DNA of 19,532 nucleotides from assembly GCA_004369085.1 (NCBI GenBank), contig ML210508.1, forward strand, positions 1 through 19,532, read 5' to 3'. This document shows, in pieces, positions 18,301-19,532 of this stretch. A program made the translations under genes and the position numbers. Position 1 is the stretch's first letter; every line of letters starts with the position of its first letter. The DNA is from Coprinopsis marcescibilis. Its lineage: Eukaryota; Basidiomycota; Agaricomycetes; Agaricales; Psathyrellaceae. Under the pieces are notes generated by a model. The model did not search any database and had not been told where the DNA came from. It saw only the letters and a list, made by a program, of their open reading frames with translations.

Positions 18301-19532
18301 CTCCTGTTGCTCCTCATCCTGCTCCTCCTCCTGGTACTGCTGATGCTCCCACCCCTCCATCAGCCCCTATAGCACTCATCACCGGCACTCCCACGCCCGC
18401 ACATTATACGAGCCAACCTCAACTCCCAAAACCCAACTCCCAAAATAAAATCCAAACGAAACGAAACGAGACACAAGCGGGAGACACAAGCGGAAGGAAG
18501 ACTCGATATCAAGCACCAACCCTGCTCCTGGTCCTCCTGGTCCTCATCCAGCTGCGCGTCCTCGTCCAGCTGCTCCTCCTCATCCAGCTCCCGATTGTCA
18601 TCGGGTGTAGCAACAAGACAATCCCAGCAGAAAAACAAGGCTTCTCCCGCTCCTTCTCCAGTCTCCAACAGGCATTTTGGAGGTGCATCGGACGGTAAAA
18701 CTGAACATGGCAGAACGTAGAAAGCCAAAGCGAAGATGAAGATGAAGGACGAAGAAATGATGAATCGAAAGACGGACTGTCCCTTGCTCAGAACAGAACG
18801 CGAGGATCCAAACCACCAAAAAAGAAAAAAGGAAAAAAGTCGCAAAACAGAAGAAAAAACTCACCAAACGCCCTCTCGCCAACAACACACAAGCTGACCA
18901 TCCCGCCGACCGTAAACTCGCTCTGTCCAACATCGCACTCCAAAAAAGCGACGCGCTCATAGCGTCCCATGAGGCCATTCAACAGGGTACGGGCAAAAGT
19001 GCTTTTGCCACTATTGCGGGGGCCTTTTACGAGGAACGTCGGCGGGCCTGTGGCCGTGTTTGCGTTGATGGGCGGATTGGATGATAGGGATGGGTAAGAC
19101 AGCAAGGACGACGACGACGAGAGCGCATGGGCATGAGACGTTGAAACTCGTTGATCGAGCGATTTATCCAATGCCTCAGCCCACGTCGGGGGAAGGACGA
19201 ACGGCGCGAGATCCCTAGACTGTTTATATACCTACACCCATAGTCAATACGTACGAACGATAAAACCACGACCAATGAAATAAAACACTCACAACATAAA
19301 CACCAGGGACACGCAGCACCTCCGGATCCCTCTCCGGATCCGGGTGCACACCGCAGTTCAACCGCTTCTGCCAGCGACTCGGCCTGAACACATCCTCAAA
19401 TGGCCTACAAACGACCCCCAACCTCTCCACACCCGTCCGCAACGTCTGCACCGCGATCACAACACCCGCTTTCCAAAACGGGTCCTCGGGCTGCACCACG
19501 CTCCGTACGCTCAAGGGGAGCGCACCAAACAC
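15374..19532 (-). CDS. GRC3: GRC3/NOL9-type polynucleotide 5'-hydroxyl kinase, 5' end outside window
   Basis: Minus-strand exons are beyond 19532 to 19293, 19231-18865 and 16827-15374. They give 686 residues in one frame; the extreme N-terminus is off the edge. The P-loop is GPRNSGKS (residues 150-157 of the visible part), with FLECDVGQSEFT at 176-187, as in Grc3 and Clp1-like kinases. Downstream are GPPFTHLRIPYAAHFVGA, VVNTMGWSKGLGADL, LVKGPR-type strands and a C-terminus GERRRVRRNLMRK typical of Grc3. In yeast, Grc3 works with the nuclease Las1 in the nucle(ol)us and phosphorylates 5'-hydroxyl ends made in ITS2 processing of pre-rRNA. The last exon carries an acidic run and large Gly-rich inserts not expected in the core. 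Intron 1 is 61 bases; intron 2 is 2037 bases. The acceptor of intron 1 could alternatively lie 12 bases further in (after AAACAG). Confidence 0.93.
15822..15838 (-). other. G-quadruplex motif in GRC3 coding strand (single-base loops)
   Basis: On the coding strand the 17 bases read GGGTGGGGTGGGGCGGG: four runs of at least three G with one-base loops. They encode part of a Gly/Trp/Ala stretch (GWGGAG) in the glycine-rich insert. Motifs of this form are predicted to fold stably in DNA or RNA. Confidence 0.7.
16402..16431 (-). other. Second G-quadruplex motif in GRC3 coding strand
   Basis: Five runs of three to five G on the coding strand are separated by loops of four, one, three and three bases. 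This lies within the codons of the Gly/Asn-rich insert. It is a longer-loop and thus weaker candidate than the one at 15822-15838. Confidence 0.55.
16973..17520. repeat. Diverged tandem repeat array, period about 146-167 bp
   Basis: The word AGGTACGA recurs at 16973, 17140 and 17302, and a weaker form AGGACCGA at 17448. Spacings are 167, 162 and 146 bases. Units 1 and 2 also share a long block (from 17051 and from 17217) containing CGACGAC, CACAAAGGA, ACCACCAATCTA and CCTGAACCATA. Unit 3 lacks this block. The array lies wholly inside GRC3 intron 2. Confidence 0.75.
18027..18050. repeat. AAACG pentanucleotide microsatellite
   Basis: About four and a half uninterrupted AAACG units lie within the long GRC3 intron. 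A shorter run of the same unit is at 18454-18470. Confidence 0.85.
18215..18345. repeat. CTCCTG/CTGCTG-rich imperfect microsatellite
   Basis: The plus strand is a run of CTG, CTCCTG, TTGCTG and GTGCTC words over about 130 bases. In the GRC3 sense direction it reads as CAGGAGCA and CAGCAG repeats, rich in AG and purines. In one plus frame it gives an Ala/Pro repeat, in another a Cys/Ser repeat; neither looks like a real protein. Confidence 0.8.
18454..18470. repeat. Second short AAACG run
   Basis: Three AAACG units, the last one passing into AGACAC, followed by two copies of ACACAAGCGG (18471-18497). It shares the unit of the run at 18027-18050, about 430 bases away in the same intron. Confidence 0.7.
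18520..18590. repeat. Low-complexity tract with 18- and 21-base-like units
   Basis: Plus-strand words such as CCTCCTGGTCCTC and CATCCAGCTG recur here. Read on the GRC3 sense strand in one frame, they give an acidic repeat of the type QLDED-QLDED. The tract is within intron 2, and splicing around it is needed for the known Grc3 sequence, so it is treated as non-coding. Confidence 0.6.

Larger units (their letters stand above)
16828..18864 (-). other. Giant intron 2 of GRC3 (2037 bp)
   Basis: The donor is GTGAG at 18864 and the acceptor is TTTTATTTTAG ending at 16828. Joining the flanking exons restores GERAF-GPPFTHLRIPYAAHF without gap or frame change, and this is the expected Grc3 sequence. 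The interval holds a ~160 bp tandem repeat array, two AAACG microsatellites, a CTG/CTCCTG-rich tract and an acidic-coding low-complexity tract. Its plus strand is poor in T from about 16850 to 18000. Open frames inside it are low complexity and I call none. It could be a sequence inserted in an ancestral short intron. Confidence 0.8.

Noticed and set aside
17244..18698. Open frames inside GRC3 intron 2, including Ala/Pro and acidic repeats
   Set aside because: They arise from microsatellites and skewed composition, overlap each other on both strands, and start or end without splice logic.

Overview
The window looks like a compact nuclear segment of a filamentous basidiomycete, most likely an Agaricomycete. 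The signs are many 48-65 base GT-AG introns, very small exons, and protein families expanded in that group: a caspase-like C14 peptidase, a large MYND-finger protein with a DUF4470-like N-terminus, DUF6534-type seven-helix membrane proteins and a secreted M43 metalloprotease. The species cannot be read from the sequence. I rebuilt seven gene models by hand from splice signals, frame continuity and family motifs; every complete model closes in frame.

Left part (1-6199). A caspase-like gene runs leftward off the window edge. It is divergent from a 1179-residue MYND-finger gene (976-4674), and they share a 455 bp promoter with a TATA box on the caspase side. A 388-residue seven-helix membrane protein follows (4902-6186), with two overlapping donor sites at its last intron.

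Middle part (6200-13675). Two tandem genes (6686-8294 and 9969-11707) encode related seven-helix proteins. Each has 12 exons, and eight of the exons have identical lengths, so they are an old tandem duplication. The gene-poor stretches around them hold no convincing gene. One contains a 642 bp MITE-like element (12700-13341) with perfect 35 bp terminal inverted repeats and a TA target duplication, 334 bp upstream of the next gene.

Right part (13676-19532). A secreted pappalysin-type zinc metalloprotease (seven exons, 310 residues) is convergent with GRC3 on the minus strand. GRC3 is the polynucleotide 5'-hydroxyl kinase of ribosomal RNA processing, and its N-terminus lies outside the window. 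It has two oddities. Its second intron is 2037 bp long, where introns elsewhere here are about 50-65 bases, and is filled with tandem repeats, microsatellites and strand-skewed sequence. Its last exon carries glycine-rich insertions and runs of G on the coding strand that fit G-quadruplex motifs.

Apart from the caspase/MYND promoter and the tandem pair, nothing in the sequence shows that these genes act together. The region reads as ordinary fungal chromosome with lineage-specific families. The most unusual items are the GRC3 intron, the MITE and the duplicated membrane-protein pair.
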